Source of the DNA: Angelakisella sp.
GTDB taxonomy: Bacteria; Bacillota; Clostridia; Oscillospirales; Ruminococcaceae
Length of the DNA: 19,045 nucleotides
Assembly: GCA_013316495.1 (NCBI GenBank)
Contig: WSMP01000015.1
Location: 1 to 19,045, forward strand
Direction of reading: 5' to 3'
Both the position numbers and the translations under genes were made by a program. Position 1 is the stretch's first letter. Every line of letters begins with the position of its first letter. This document shows, piece by piece, positions 6,964 through 14,107 of this stretch. The notes beneath the pieces were generated by a model. It was given only the letters and a program-made list of their open reading frames with translations. It searched no databases and was not told where the DNA came from.

Positions 6964-7548
6964 TTGAAGAAGATTTGGAACGTCCTCTTTCTCCCCAGCG
7001 TGCTGCTGGGGTGCCTGGCCCTCATCTTTTTGGGATTTGGACAGTTTTACCGCGCCGCCTACCCCCTGGGCTACCAGGAGGCGGTGGAGCGGGAGGCCGC
7101 CCAAAACGGCCTGGAGCCTGCCCTGGTGTACGCGGTCATCCGCAGCGAGAGCAGCTTTTCCTCCACCGCCCGCTCCTCGGTGGACGCCCGCGGGCTGATG
7201 CAGCTGACCCCGGACACCTTCCAATGGGTGCGCTACCGCCTGGGGGAGGAGGGGGCCGCCGGCTCCGATCTGCTCTATGACCCCGATGCGAACATCCGGT
7301 ACGGCTGTGCCAACCTGGGCCTTTTGGTGCGGGAATTTGGCCGGGAGGATACCGCCCTGGCCGCCTACCACGCCGGGCGGGGGAGCGTCTCCCGGTGGCT
7401 GGGGGACGAGGACTGCTCCCAGGATGGGGCTACCCTGGATTCCATCCCCTACCGGGATACCGATATGTATGTAAAAAAGGTCCTGGCAACACGGGACCTC
7501 TATAACCGGCTCTACCCCTGCCTGCAGGTAAACGCCGGCGAGAAATAA
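6964..7548 (+). CDS. membrane-anchored lytic transglycosylase (SLT domain)
   Basis: The product of about 194 aa has an N-terminal hydrophobic anchor (VLFLPSVLLGCLALIFLGF) and an extracytoplasmic SLT/goose-lysozyme-like domain. Key motifs are VYAVIRSESSF with the catalytic Glu62, ARGLMQLTPDT (75-85), NIRYGCANLGLL and AAYHAGRGSV. Such enzymes cleave the MurNAc-GlcNAc bond of peptidoglycan, leaving 1,6-anhydro ends. I prefer the TTG start at 6964, which has GAGG at 7 nt. An in-frame GTG at 6946 lies inside the GNAT remnant and lacks a Shine-Dalgarno sequence. The M18 peptidase follows after 13 nt. Confidence 0.9.
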   Translation: MKKIWNVLFLPSVLLGCLALIFLGFGQFYRAAYPLGYQEAVEREAAQNGLEPALVYAVIRSESSFSSTARSSVDARGLMQLTPDTFQWVRYRLGEEGAAGSDLLYDPDANIRYGCANLGLLVREFGREDTALAAYHAGRGSVSRWLGDEDCSQDGATLDSIPYRDTDMYVKKVLATRDLYNRLYPCLQVNAGEK

Positions 7549-7561
7549 GGAGGATTTTGCT

Positions 7562-8965
7562 ATGAGCGAGAAAACCAAAGGCGAAGAGCTGCGGGAAAAG
7601 CTCTTCTACCAGCCCAAGAATCTTTCGGAGGTACTGAGCCCGGAGGAAAAGGCGGAGGCGGAAAATTTCAGCGTCCCCTATAAGCGCTTCCTGGACCATG
7701 CCAAAACGGAGCGGGAGGCGGTCTCCACCATTGTGGAGCTGCTGGAGAAGGCGGGGTATACCCCCTTCGTCCCCGGCACAAAGTACCCCGCCGGGGCCAA
7801 GGTGTACCTCAACAACCGGGGCAAGGCCCTCATCGCCAGCACCATCGGCACCCTGGATATCGGGGAGGGGGTGCGCATCGAGGCCGCCCACATCGACAGC
7901 CCCCGCCTGGACCTGAAGCCCAACCCCCTGGTGGAGGAGCAGGAGCTGTGCTACTTCAAAACCCACTACTACGGCGGCATCAAGAAATACCAGTGGACCG
8001 CCATTCCCCTTTCCCTCCACGGCGTGGTGGCGAAGCGGGACGGCACCACCGTCACCGTCACCATCGGCGAGGACCCTGATGACCCGGTCTTCTGCGTCAC
8101 CGATCTGCTGCCTCACCTGGGGAGCGACCAGATGAAGAAGACCATGTCCGAGGGGATCAAGGGGGAGCAGCTGAACATCCTTCTGGGGTGCGAATTGTAC
8201 CCGGACGAAAAGGTGAGCGAGCGCGCCAAGCTGAACATCATGAGCCTGCTGGCCGGCAAATACGGCATTACCGAAAAAGACTTTCAATCGGCGGAGCTTT
8301 GCGCCGTCCCCGCCTTCCCCGCCAAGGATCTGGGGCTGGACCGGGGGATGGTTGGGGCCTACGGCCACGACGACCGGGTCTGCGCCTACGCCCAGCTGAT
8401 GGCCGAAATCACCGTCAAAGCCCCCGCCCACACCACCGTCACCGTCTTTGCCGATAAGGAGGAGACGGGGAGCAACGGCGTCACCGGCCTGAATTCCCAC
8501 TTCCTGGTGGATTTCATCGCCGACCTGGCCCAGGCCGGGGGGAAGGAGCTGCGCCATGTGCTGCGGGCCTCCGCCTGCCTTTCCGCCGACGTCAACGCCG
8601 CCTACGACCCCGCCTGGCCGGAGGTTGCCGAAAAGCACAACTGCGCCTACCTGGGGTACGGTCCTGTTCTCACCAAATACACCGGCGCCAGGGGAAAATC
8701 CTCCACCAACGACGCCTCGGCGGAGTTTATGGCCTTTGTGGGGGGAATCCTGGAGCGGGCCAACGTCACCTGGCAGACCGGCGAGCTGGGCAAGGTGGAC
8801 CAGGGGGGCGGCGGCACGGTGGCCATGTTCGTCTCCCAGTTCAATGTGGACACGGTGGACATCGGCGTGCCGGTGCTTTCCATGCACGCCCCCTTCGAGG
8901 TTGTCTCCAAGGCCGACCTTTACATGACCTATAAGGCCATGGAGGCGTTTTACAGCGCCCCGTGA
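7562..8965 (+). CDS. M18 family aminopeptidase
   Basis: This zinc metallopeptidase removes N-terminal (often acidic or hydrophobic) residues from peptides in the cytoplasm. The 467-aa product has the metal and catalytic pattern of M18: AAHIDSPRLDLKP with His110 and Asp112, GHDDRVCAY near 268, DKEETGSNG with Glu300/Glu301, DVNAAYDP, and a C-terminal metal histidine in SMHAPFEVV. Family members are about 430-480 aa. The ATG at 7562 follows AGGAGG. It is the last gene of the DUF951-prfA operon and is followed by a strong terminator. Confidence 0.95.
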   Translation: MSEKTKGEELREKLFYQPKNLSEVLSPEEKAEAENFSVPYKRFLDHAKTEREAVSTIVELLEKAGYTPFVPGTKYPAGAKVYLNNRGKALIASTIGTLDIGEGVRIEAAHIDSPRLDLKPNPLVEEQELCYFKTHYYGGIKKYQWTAIPLSLHGVVAKRDGTTVTVTIGEDPDDPVFCVTDLLPHLGSDQMKKTMSEGIKGEQLNILLGCELYPDEKVSERAKLNIMSLLAGKYGITEKDFQSAELCAVPAFPAKDLGLDRGMVGAYGHDDRVCAYAQLMAEITVKAPAHTTVTVFADKEETGSNGVTGLNSHFLVDFIADLAQAGGKELRHVLRASACLSADVNAAYDPAWPEVAEKHNCAYLGYGPVLTKYTGARGKSSTNDASAEFMAFVGGILERANVTWQTGELGKVDQGGGGTVAMFVSQFNVDTVDIGVPVLSMHAPFEVVSKADLYMTYKAMEAFYSAP

Positions 8966-8986
8966 CCAAAAATCTCACAGACAGCG

Positions 8987-9016
8987 CCGCCCCTTCCTGC
9001 GGGGAGGGGCGGTTTT
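8987..9016 (+). terminator. intrinsic terminator after the M18 peptidase
   Basis: CCGCCCCT (8987-8994) pairs with AGGGGCGG (9005-9012), followed by TTTT. It lies 22 nt after the M18 stop codon and separates the operon from the lysine exporter genes. Confidence 0.85.
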
Positions 9017-9041
9017 CTGCGAAAACAAATGGAGTGACAGA

Positions 9042-9317
9042 ATGGAAACGATCCTGATTATGTGCGCGGGGGTGGCGGTGGGGGCCACCGTCTTCCCGGC
9101 GGGGCTCAAAAAGTGGAACGGCCGCCTTCAGCTGCTGCTCACCGGCCTGCTTATCTTCACCATGGGGGTGAGCCTGGGGAGCCGTCCCGGCTTTTTGGAA
9201 GAGCTGGGGAGCCTGGGGCTGGACAGCCTGGTTTTCGCCCTGGCGCCGGCGCTCCTCTCGGTGGCGGTGGTCTGGCCCCTTAGCCGCCGTTTCCTGGAAA
9301 AACGGGAGGAGGAATAA
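9042..9317 (+). CDS. LysO-type lysine exporter, N-terminal subunit
   Basis: This 91-aa membrane protein corresponds to the N-terminal part of LysO (DUF340, E. coli YbjE), which exports L-lysine and toxic analogues such as thialysine. It contains about three hydrophobic segments (METILIMCAGVAVGATVFPA, LQLLLTGLLIFTMGVSLGS, SLVFALAPALLSVAVVWPL). The segment ending FTMGVSLGS mirrors MFLVGISVGLG in the following gene, as expected for the internal repeat of the family. GGAG lies 8 nt ahead of the ATG. The next gene starts 3 nt after its stop, so the two are co-translated halves of one transporter. Confidence 0.85.
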   Translation: METILIMCAGVAVGATVFPAGLKKWNGRLQLLLTGLLIFTMGVSLGSRPGFLEELGSLGLDSLVFALAPALLSVAVVWPLSRRFLEKREEE

Positions 9318-9320
9318 GCC

Positions 9321-9923
9321 ATGGCGCTCCTTGCACTGACCTGCCTGGGGGCGGGGATAGCCTGCGGGCTGTGGCTCTTTTCCGGGGAAACCGCCCGCTT
9401 TTTCACCGGCAATTCGGCGGGAATGCTCTACCTTTTGATGTTTCTGGTGGGCATCAGCGTGGGGCTGGGGAAGGACGTCTTCCGGAAGGTGGGAAGCTAC
9501 CGCCTGCGGGTGCTGCTCCTTCCCGCCGCCATCACCGGGGCCTCGGTGGCCGCGGGGTTCCTCTGCGCCTTCCTCACCGGGCGGCCGCTGGCGGAAAGCG
9601 TCTGCATCACCAGCGGCATGGGATGGTACAGCCTGGCGGGCATCCTTCTCACCGGCCTGGCGGGGCCGGAGGCGGGGGCGGTGGCCTTCCTGGCCAATCT
9701 CCTGCGGGAGATGCTTTCCTTTTTGGTGATTCCCTGGATCGCCGCCCACCTGAACCACTACACTGCCATCGCCCCGGCGGGAGCCACCAGCGAGGACACC
9801 ACCCTGGCGGTCCTTATCCGCTGCACCGGGGAGGAAATTGTGGTGCTGGCGGTGGTGAACGGGGTGCTCTGCTCGGCGGCGGTGCCCTTCCTTATCCGCT
9901 TTCTCTACGCCCTTCTGGGGTGA
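9321..9923 (+). CDS. lysO: LysO-type lysine exporter, C-terminal subunit
   Basis: The 200-aa membrane protein matches the larger C-terminal part of LysO. It has several transmembrane segments, the repeat-like LYLLMFLVGISVGLGKDVFR, and the family-typical SGMGWYSLAGILLTGLAGPEAG and LREMLSFLVIPW segments, where acidic residues in membrane segments are thought to mediate lysine export. Together with the 91-aa partner the total of 291 aa is close to single-chain LysO (about 299 aa). GGAGGA precedes the ATG at about 7 nt, so this is a separately initiated gene, not the product of a frameshift. A bidirectional terminator follows. Confidence 0.88.
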   Translation: MALLALTCLGAGIACGLWLFSGETARFFTGNSAGMLYLLMFLVGISVGLGKDVFRKVGSYRLRVLLLPAAITGASVAAGFLCAFLTGRPLAESVCITSGMGWYSLAGILLTGLAGPEAGAVAFLANLLREMLSFLVIPWIAAHLNHYTAIAPAGATSEDTTLAVLIRCTGEEIVVLAVVNGVLCSAAVPFLIRFLYALLG

Positions 9924-9930
9924 GGGCAAC

Positions 9931-9969
9931 AAAAAAACCGGCGGGTCTCAAAAGGACCTGCCGGTTTTT
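9931..9969. terminator. bidirectional intrinsic terminator between lysO and ridA
   Basis: An 11-bp stem (9937-9947 with 9955-9965, one G-U pair) has an A-tract on its left and a T-tract on its right, so it can end transcription from both convergent genes. Confidence 0.9.
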
Positions 9970-9988
9970 CTTCTCTCAAAAAGTCTGC

Positions 9989-10357
9989 TTATTTCTCCGC
10001 AATGGCCTCAATCTCACAGAGGAGGTTCTTGGGCAGGGTCTTGACAGCCACGCAGCTGCGGGCGGGCTTGCCGGTGAAGTACTTGGCGTACACCTCGTTG
10101 AAGGCGGCGAAATCGCCCATATCCGCCAGGAAGCAGGTGGTCTTGATGACCTTCTCCAGGCTGCTGCCGGCGGCCTCCAGGATGGCGGCCACATTCTTGC
10201 AGCTCTGCTCCGCCTGGGCGGCGATGCCCTCCGGGGCGTTGCCGGTGGCGGGGTCCACAGGAATCTGGCCGGAGGTAAAAACGAAGTCACCCACAACAAA
10301 GCCCTGGGAGTAGGGGCCGATGGCGCCGGGGGCGTTCTTGGTATCAATCTTCTGCAT
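9989..10357 (-). CDS. ridA: RidA family enamine/imine deaminase
   Basis: RidA hydrolyses reactive enamine/imine intermediates released by PLP enzymes such as threonine dehydratase and so protects other PLP enzymes. The 122-aa product has the family motifs APGAIGPYSQG (9-19), FVFTSGQIPVDP (26-37) and the active-site pair Arg100 (KPARSCVAV) and Glu115 (LLCEIEAIA). These have the same 15-residue spacing as Arg105 and Glu120 of the E. coli enzyme, indicating true deaminase activity. The ATG at 10357 is preceded by AAGGAG. It is monocistronic, between the bidirectional terminator and a palindromic promoter region. Confidence 0.95.
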   Translation of the reverse strand: MQKIDTKNAPGAIGPYSQGFVVGDFVFTSGQIPVDPATGNAPEGIAAQAEQSCKNVAAILEAAGSSLEKVIKTTCFLADMGDFAAFNEVYAKYFTGKPARSCVAVKTLPKNLLCEIEAIAEK

Positions 10358-10385
10358 GGGGAAACACTCCTTTTCTATTCTCATA

Positions 10386-10418
10386 ATACCAATACTGGTA
10401 TCTCCATTGAGGATACCA
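10386..10418 (-). promoter_or_regulatory. overlapping palindromes upstream of ridA (possible operator)
   Basis: Three TGGTAT/ATACCA half-sites follow each other: ATACCA (10386-10391), TGGTATC (10396-10402) and GATACCA (10412-10418). They form two overlapping inverted repeats with 4-nt and 9-nt centres. A TATTAT -10-like box (minus strand, about 10388-10383) abuts the array, so a bound regulator would cover the promoter. The regulator is unknown. Confidence 0.5.
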
Positions 10419-10467
10419 TATTTTTCCCCAGGATGCAAGAAGCCAGGCGCCCAAATCTTTGGAGAAA

Positions 10468-11463
10468 TTATTCCTTTACCGCCTGGGCAAAGGTGTTGTT
10501 CACCACCTGCTCATAGGGGGCGGGCTTTGCCAGCTCCCCGGCCTGCTGCATCACCATCTGGAGGCGCTCGAAGGCGGCCTCGCTCATCACCGGGTCGGTG
10601 TTCCAGGCGCCGATGTCCTTGTACCGCTGGAGGACGGTGGCCAGCAGCTCCTCGCCGGTGTCCGGGAAGGAGGGGGCGATGGCCTGGGCCACCTCGGCGG
10701 CGGTGTGCTCCGCCACCCACTGCTGTCCCTTATAGACCGCGCGGGTAAAGCGCTGAATCAGGTCGCTGTTTTTTTCAATGTAGCTCTTCTTGGCAAAATA
10801 GGCGGTATAGGGGATTTCTCCGGCGGCCTCCCCCACCGAGGCCACGATGTACCCCTTCCCCTCCTCCTCCACCATGGAGGCGGTGGGCTCAAAGCAGGTG
10901 GCGTAATCCCCGTTGCCCCCTGTAAAGGCCCCGGTCATGAGGGAAAACTGCACCGAATCGTCCATCACCAGGTCCTTTGCCGGGTCCATGCCGTTTTGGC
11001 GGATGACGTATTCCAGGGCCATGTAGGGGACGCCCCCCTTGCGGCCGGAGAGGATCTGCTTGCCCCGCAGCTTCTCCCAGGAGAAATCCGGGTCCGGCTC
11101 CCTGGCCATAAGGAAGGAGCCGTCCCGCTGGGTGAGCTGGGCGAAGACCTGGGTGTAGTCCTCCTTGCCCTCGTTGTAGACGTAGATAGAGGCCTCCGGC
11201 CCGGCAAAGCCGATTTCGATGTTGTCCGAAAGGACGGCGGCCATCACCTTATCCGCCCCGCCGCCGTTGGAAAGCTCCACCTCGATGCCCTCCTCCTCGA
11301 AGAACCCCAGGTGGATGGCAGCGTACTGGGGGGCGTAAAAGACGGAATGGGTCACCTCGCAGAGGCGGACCTTATCCTTCTCCTTTTGGGTTCCTCCGCC
11401 GCAGCCTGCCAACGCCAGGGCCAGCAGGGCGGCGGAAAGGAAGATGCTTAGAATACGTTTCAT
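10468..11463 (-). CDS. NitT/TauT-type ABC substrate-binding lipoprotein (NMT1/SsuA-like)
   Basis: The 331-aa product begins MKRILSIFLSAALLALALAGCGGG with a lipobox LAGC and a short charged linker. The mature domain reads as an NMT1-type binding protein: APQYAAIHLGFFEEEGIEVE, ADKVMAAVLSDNIEIGFAGP, and a later ATCFEPTASMVEEEGKG stretch. Relatives bind taurine, alkanesulfonates, nitrate, or pyrimidine precursors of thiamine; the substrate here cannot be told from sequence. The ATG at 11463 has AAGGAGG upstream. An alternative ATG 18 nt earlier lies in the ribosome-binding region. It is the last gene of a three-gene operon. Confidence 0.88.
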   Translation of the reverse strand: MKRILSIFLSAALLALALAGCGGGTQKEKDKVRLCEVTHSVFYAPQYAAIHLGFFEEEGIEVELSNGGGADKVMAAVLSDNIEIGFAGPEASIYVYNEGKEDYTQVFAQLTQRDGSFLMAREPDPDFSWEKLRGKQILSGRKGGVPYMALEYVIRQNGMDPAKDLVMDDSVQFSLMTGAFTGGNGDYATCFEPTASMVEEEGKGYIVASVGEAAGEIPYTAYFAKKSYIEKNSDLIQRFTRAVYKGQQWVAEHTAAEVAQAIAPSFPDTGEELLATVLQRYKDIGAWNTDPVMSEAAFERLQMVMQQAGELAKPAPYEQVVNNTFAQAVKE

Positions 11464-11477
11464 ACAGATTTCCTCCT

Positions 11478-12302
11478 TCAATATTTATGCTTCATCACCA
11501 GCCGCTGGAGAAGGACAACTCCCTGATACATCAGGGCCGCCACCGCCGAGAGGATGATGACGCTCGCCATCACCAGGTCCAGCTTAAACACCTGCCCGCC
11601 GTAAACAATGAGATACCCCAGCCCCGCCTTGGAGACCAAAAACTCCCCGGCAATCACCCCCACCAGGGAAAGGCCGATGTTAATCTTCAGGGAGCCGAAG
11701 AGGGTGCCGATGTTGCTGGGCAGGACAATCTTCCGGAAAATCTGGCTTTTGGTGGCCCCAAAGGTGGCGGCCATGCGGATGGCGTCCCGGTCGGTGCGGC
11801 GGAAGCCCCCCAGCATCTCCAAAACAGTGACAATAAGGGAGATAGCCAGCGCCATAAAGATGATGGCCTCGGTCCCCGCCCCCACAACGATGATAATAAC
11901 CGGCCCCAGGGCGATTTTTGGCAGGCTGTTGAGGACCACCAAATAGGGCTCGCTCACCTTGGACACAAAGTCGCTCCACCACAGGAGGATGGCAAGGCCC
12001 ACCCCCAGCAGCACCCCCAAAAGGAAGCCCACCAGCGTCTCGTACACCGTCACCCACAGGTGAAGCCACAGCTCCCCCTCCAAAAAGAGGGTGATCCAGG
12101 TGCGCCAGATGCGGCTGGGCTGGCTGAGGATAAAGCTGTCAATAACCCCTAGGCGGGCCAATATCTCCCAAAGGGCCACCAGCAGCAGCAAAATCCCCCA
12201 CTGGCAGCAAAGGACCCAGCGGCGGCGGGTCTTTTTCCGGCGCAGGTAGGCCGCCCGCTCCGGGGAGAGGCCCTTTGGCGCCTCCCTTTTCTTCCTATCC
12301 AT
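11478..12302 (-). CDS. NitT/TauT-type ABC transporter permease
   Basis: The 274-aa protein has a basic cytoplasmic N-terminus (MDRKKREAPKGLSPERAAYLRRKKTRRR) and about six hydrophobic segments. A BPD_transp_1 EAA-type loop (DAIRMAATFGATKSQIFRKIVLP) contacts the ATPase. It forms the membrane channel of the importer. Its ATG at 12302 overlaps the ATPase stop codon by 8 nt, and the lipoprotein start follows 14 nt after its own stop. Confidence 0.9.
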   Translation of the reverse strand: MDRKKREAPKGLSPERAAYLRRKKTRRRWVLCCQWGILLLLVALWEILARLGVIDSFILSQPSRIWRTWITLFLEGELWLHLWVTVYETLVGFLLGVLLGVGLAILLWWSDFVSKVSEPYLVVLNSLPKIALGPVIIIVVGAGTEAIIFMALAISLIVTVLEMLGGFRRTDRDAIRMAATFGATKSQIFRKIVLPSNIGTLFGSLKINIGLSLVGVIAGEFLVSKAGLGYLIVYGGQVFKLDLVMASVIILSAVAALMYQGVVLLQRLVMKHKY

Positions 12303-13056
12303 CGCTTTTCAGCTCCTTCCAGATGTGGTCGAAATACCGGCTGAACCGGGGGTCCCCCCGGCAGGTGAGGGGGGTGCGCTCCGGGCCGAAGTCGATCTCC
12401 AAAAGCTCCCGCACCTGGGCGGGGCGGCTGGTAAGAATCAGCACCCGATCCCCCATAGAGATGCTCTCCGGGATGTCGTGGGTCACCATAATGGTGGTGA
12501 TTTGCTCTTTTTTCAGGATGCGGTACACATCATCGGTCACTGTCAGGCGGGTCTGGTAATCCAAGGCGGAAAAGGCCTCGTCCAGCAGCAGAATCTCCGG
12601 GCTGGTGGCCAGGGTGCGGATGAGGGCCGCCCGCTGGCGCATCCCGCCGGAAAGCTGGCTGGGGTACTTTTCCCGGAACTCCCACAGGCCGTAGCTTTGC
12701 AGCAGCCCTTTGGCGCGGGCGGTGGTCTCCTCATTCACCTGGCGGCGGACCTCCAGGCCGAAGAGGACGTTCCTCCAAATGCTGCGCCACTCCAGGAGGT
12801 TATCCTTCTGGAGCATATAACCGATGCGGGGGTCCACCCCGTGTACCTCCTGCCCGTCCAGAAGGACGGTGCCGGAAGAGGGGGGCAGCAGCCCGGCGAT
12901 GATAGAAAGAAGGGTGGATTTTCCGCAGCCGCTGGGTCCTACAATGCTTAGGAACTCCCCCTTCTCCATGGAAAAACAGATATGGTCCAGGGCGAAGATT
13001 TCTCCGTTCTCCGCCTGATAGCTTTCCGTAATGTCCTGCACGCGCAGCAGGTCCAA
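12295..13056 (-). CDS. NitT/TauT-type ABC transporter ATP-binding protein
   Basis: The 253-aa ATPase has Walker A GPSGCGKST (40-48), a Q-loop in MLQKDNLLEWRSIW, signature LSGGM, Walker B ILLLDEAFSALD and the switch motif MVTHDIPES, all typical of SsuB/TauB-like subunits. I place the start at TTG 13056, because GAGGTGA lies 5 nt upstream and the protein then begins MDLLRVQDI as in relatives. A GTG at 13065 is part of that ribosome-binding site. Longer readings run through the non-coding leader. It is the first gene of the operon. Confidence 0.9.
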   Translation of the reverse strand: MDLLRVQDITESYQAENGEIFALDHICFSMEKGEFLSIVGPSGCGKSTLLSIIAGLLPPSSGTVLLDGQEVHGVDPRIGYMLQKDNLLEWRSIWRNVLFGLEVRRQVNEETTARAKGLLQSYGLWEFREKYPSQLSGGMRQRAALIRTLATSPEILLLDEAFSALDYQTRLTVTDDVYRILKKEQITTIMVTHDIPESISMGDRVLILTSRPAQVRELLEIDFGPERTPLTCRGDPRFSRYFDHIWKELKSDG

Positions 13057-13292
13057 ATGTATCACCTCGTTTTCCCAGAGCCCATGCAAGATCTCCAAGT
13101 ATGCCAGCCCTAATGGGGCTACACCTGGACGCGCCTGCGGGCGCAGTAACGCAGCAGGGCGGAAAAGGGGCCGTTCAGGCGGCGTGCGCGGAGACTTTGA
13201 ATGGGCTCTTAGGCGGGATGATCCCGCCGTCACCCTCATTCTATGCCGGGGCGGGGAATGGGTGCGGGGGAACCGCTGTCTGTCTCCCCGGC
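13057..13292 (-). promoter_or_regulatory. hairpin-rich 5' region of the NitT-type ABC operon
   Basis: This non-coding stretch of about 240 nt contains at least four inverted repeats: AGCCC/GGGCT (13106-13120), GCGCC-TGCG-GGCGC (13131-13144), GGCGGGA-TGA-TCCCGCC (13212-13228) and GCCGGGG/CCCCGGC (13245-13251 with 13286-13292). No T-tract follows any of them on the minus strand. I saw no TPP, SAM, FMN, cobalamin, guanidine or T-box hallmark and no convincing minus-strand promoter. It also contains the second copy of the 20-nt motif. It may be a structured leader, a dispersed palindromic repeat element, or both. Confidence 0.4.
13147..13166. repeat. copy 2 of the 20-nt intergenic motif
   Basis: Identical over 20 nt to 34-53. 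It is flanked on the left by a GCGCC-TGCG-GGCGC hairpin and on the right by a GGCGGCGTGCGCGG stretch, inside the 5' region of the NitT-type operon. Confidence 0.5.
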
Positions 13293-13321
13293 TTGTAACC
13301 GTCTTCGGGATATGGTAAACT
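13293..13321 (+). promoter_or_regulatory. putative promoter of the SUKH-ogt pair
   Basis: TTGTAA (13293-13298), a 17-nt spacer and TAAACT (13316-13321) lie about 30 nt upstream of the CTG start. The -35 box directly follows the CCCCGGC arm of the hairpin at 13245-13292. Confidence 0.6.
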
Positions 13322-13352
13322 AAAGAACACTACAAGAGGGGAGGGGTTTACC

Positions 13353-14051
13353 CTGCTTAAACGGGAAAATGTCATCAAAATACTGGAGCAGGCCCACAGG
13401 GTGGATAAAAACTGTGAGATGTTCGGTGCAAAACGCCATCGGTACAGTTTGAACCCCCCGGTTCCGGAGTCCTTCGTCCGGGAGGCGGAGGAGAAATGCG
13501 GCCTTACCCTGCCGGAGGATTACCGGCGGTTCATCACCCAGGTGGGGGATGGCGGGGCGGGGCCGGATTACGGAATCGACCCCTTCCGGGACTTCTGGCA
13601 GTGGGGGGGCCCGCCTCAAAACGCCGCCTCCCCTGCCTTTGCGGAGCGCTGCCGCCAGAACTACCACCGCAGTCTGGCGCGGCCCTTTTTGGTGCGGCCC
13701 ATGACACCGGAGGAGCGGACCCATTCCGCCACCGGCAACCCGGAACATTACGCCCGGCACCCGGAGCGGTACTATATTTTTGAGCTGCCGGAGAACGAGG
13801 ACGATGACAGCCGCTGGAGCACCGACGGATTCTTGGAGCTGGGGGCCCGCGGCTGCCAATGGGACTACGGCATCGCCCTGGGCGGGGAGCACCGGGGGCG
13901 GGTCTTCACCACCGATAACGAAGGCGGCTACCTTCTGGAAGCCTATTGCTTCGAGGAGTTTTACCGCCGCTGGCTGGACTGGCTGGCGGACACCAAGCGG
14001 TTCCAACAGGACCTGGCCCGCTGGCAGGAGCACTTCTGCCGGCAGAAATAG
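13353..14051 (+). CDS. SMI1/KNR4 (SUKH) family protein, probable CTG start
   Basis: The 232-aa product matches the SUKH fold: CGLTLPEDYRRFITQVGDGGAGPDYGIDPF (from about 49), then GGEHRGRVFTTDNEGGYLLEAYCFEEFYRRWLDW near the C-terminus. SUKH proteins are often immunity proteins of polymorphic toxins, but many solitary copies have unknown roles; no toxin gene is nearby. The first in-frame ATG/GTG (13401) has no Shine-Dalgarno sequence. The frame is open and protein-like upstream (KRENVIKILEQAHRVDKNCE) back to CTG at 13353, which follows GAGGGGAGG at a normal distance. I therefore choose CTG. If CTG is not used, the product is 216 aa from GTG 13401. ogt follows after 56 nt. Confidence 0.85.
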   Translation: MLKRENVIKILEQAHRVDKNCEMFGAKRHRYSLNPPVPESFVREAEEKCGLTLPEDYRRFITQVGDGGAGPDYGIDPFRDFWQWGGPPQNAASPAFAERCRQNYHRSLARPFLVRPMTPEERTHSATGNPEHYARHPERYYIFELPENEDDDSRWSTDGFLELGARGCQWDYGIALGGEHRGRVFTTDNEGGYLLEAYCFEEFYRRWLDWLADTKRFQQDLARWQEHFCRQK

Positions 14052-14107
14052 AAAAAGCCCGGCGGCCTTTGGGGCTGCCAGGTAAATAGAAAAAGGAGGC
14101 AATGGCG

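Noticed and set aside
7430..8887. Long minus-strand open frame opposite the M18 peptidase
   Set aside because: Shadow of a confidently identified gene; composition bias only.
8966..9041. Lysine riboswitch ahead of the LysO genes
   Set aside because: The gap is only 76 nt and is largely occupied by the M18 terminator; too short for the L-box aptamer.
9301..9325. Frameshift splitting a single lysO gene
   Set aside because: The second part has its own GGAGGA ribosome-binding site and ATG, and the first ends with a natural charged tail; it reads as two genes.
13057..13292. TPP riboswitch, considered because some NMT1-type importers carry thiamine precursors
   Set aside because: Neither the CTGAGA core nor the second conserved TPP loop is present on the minus strand.
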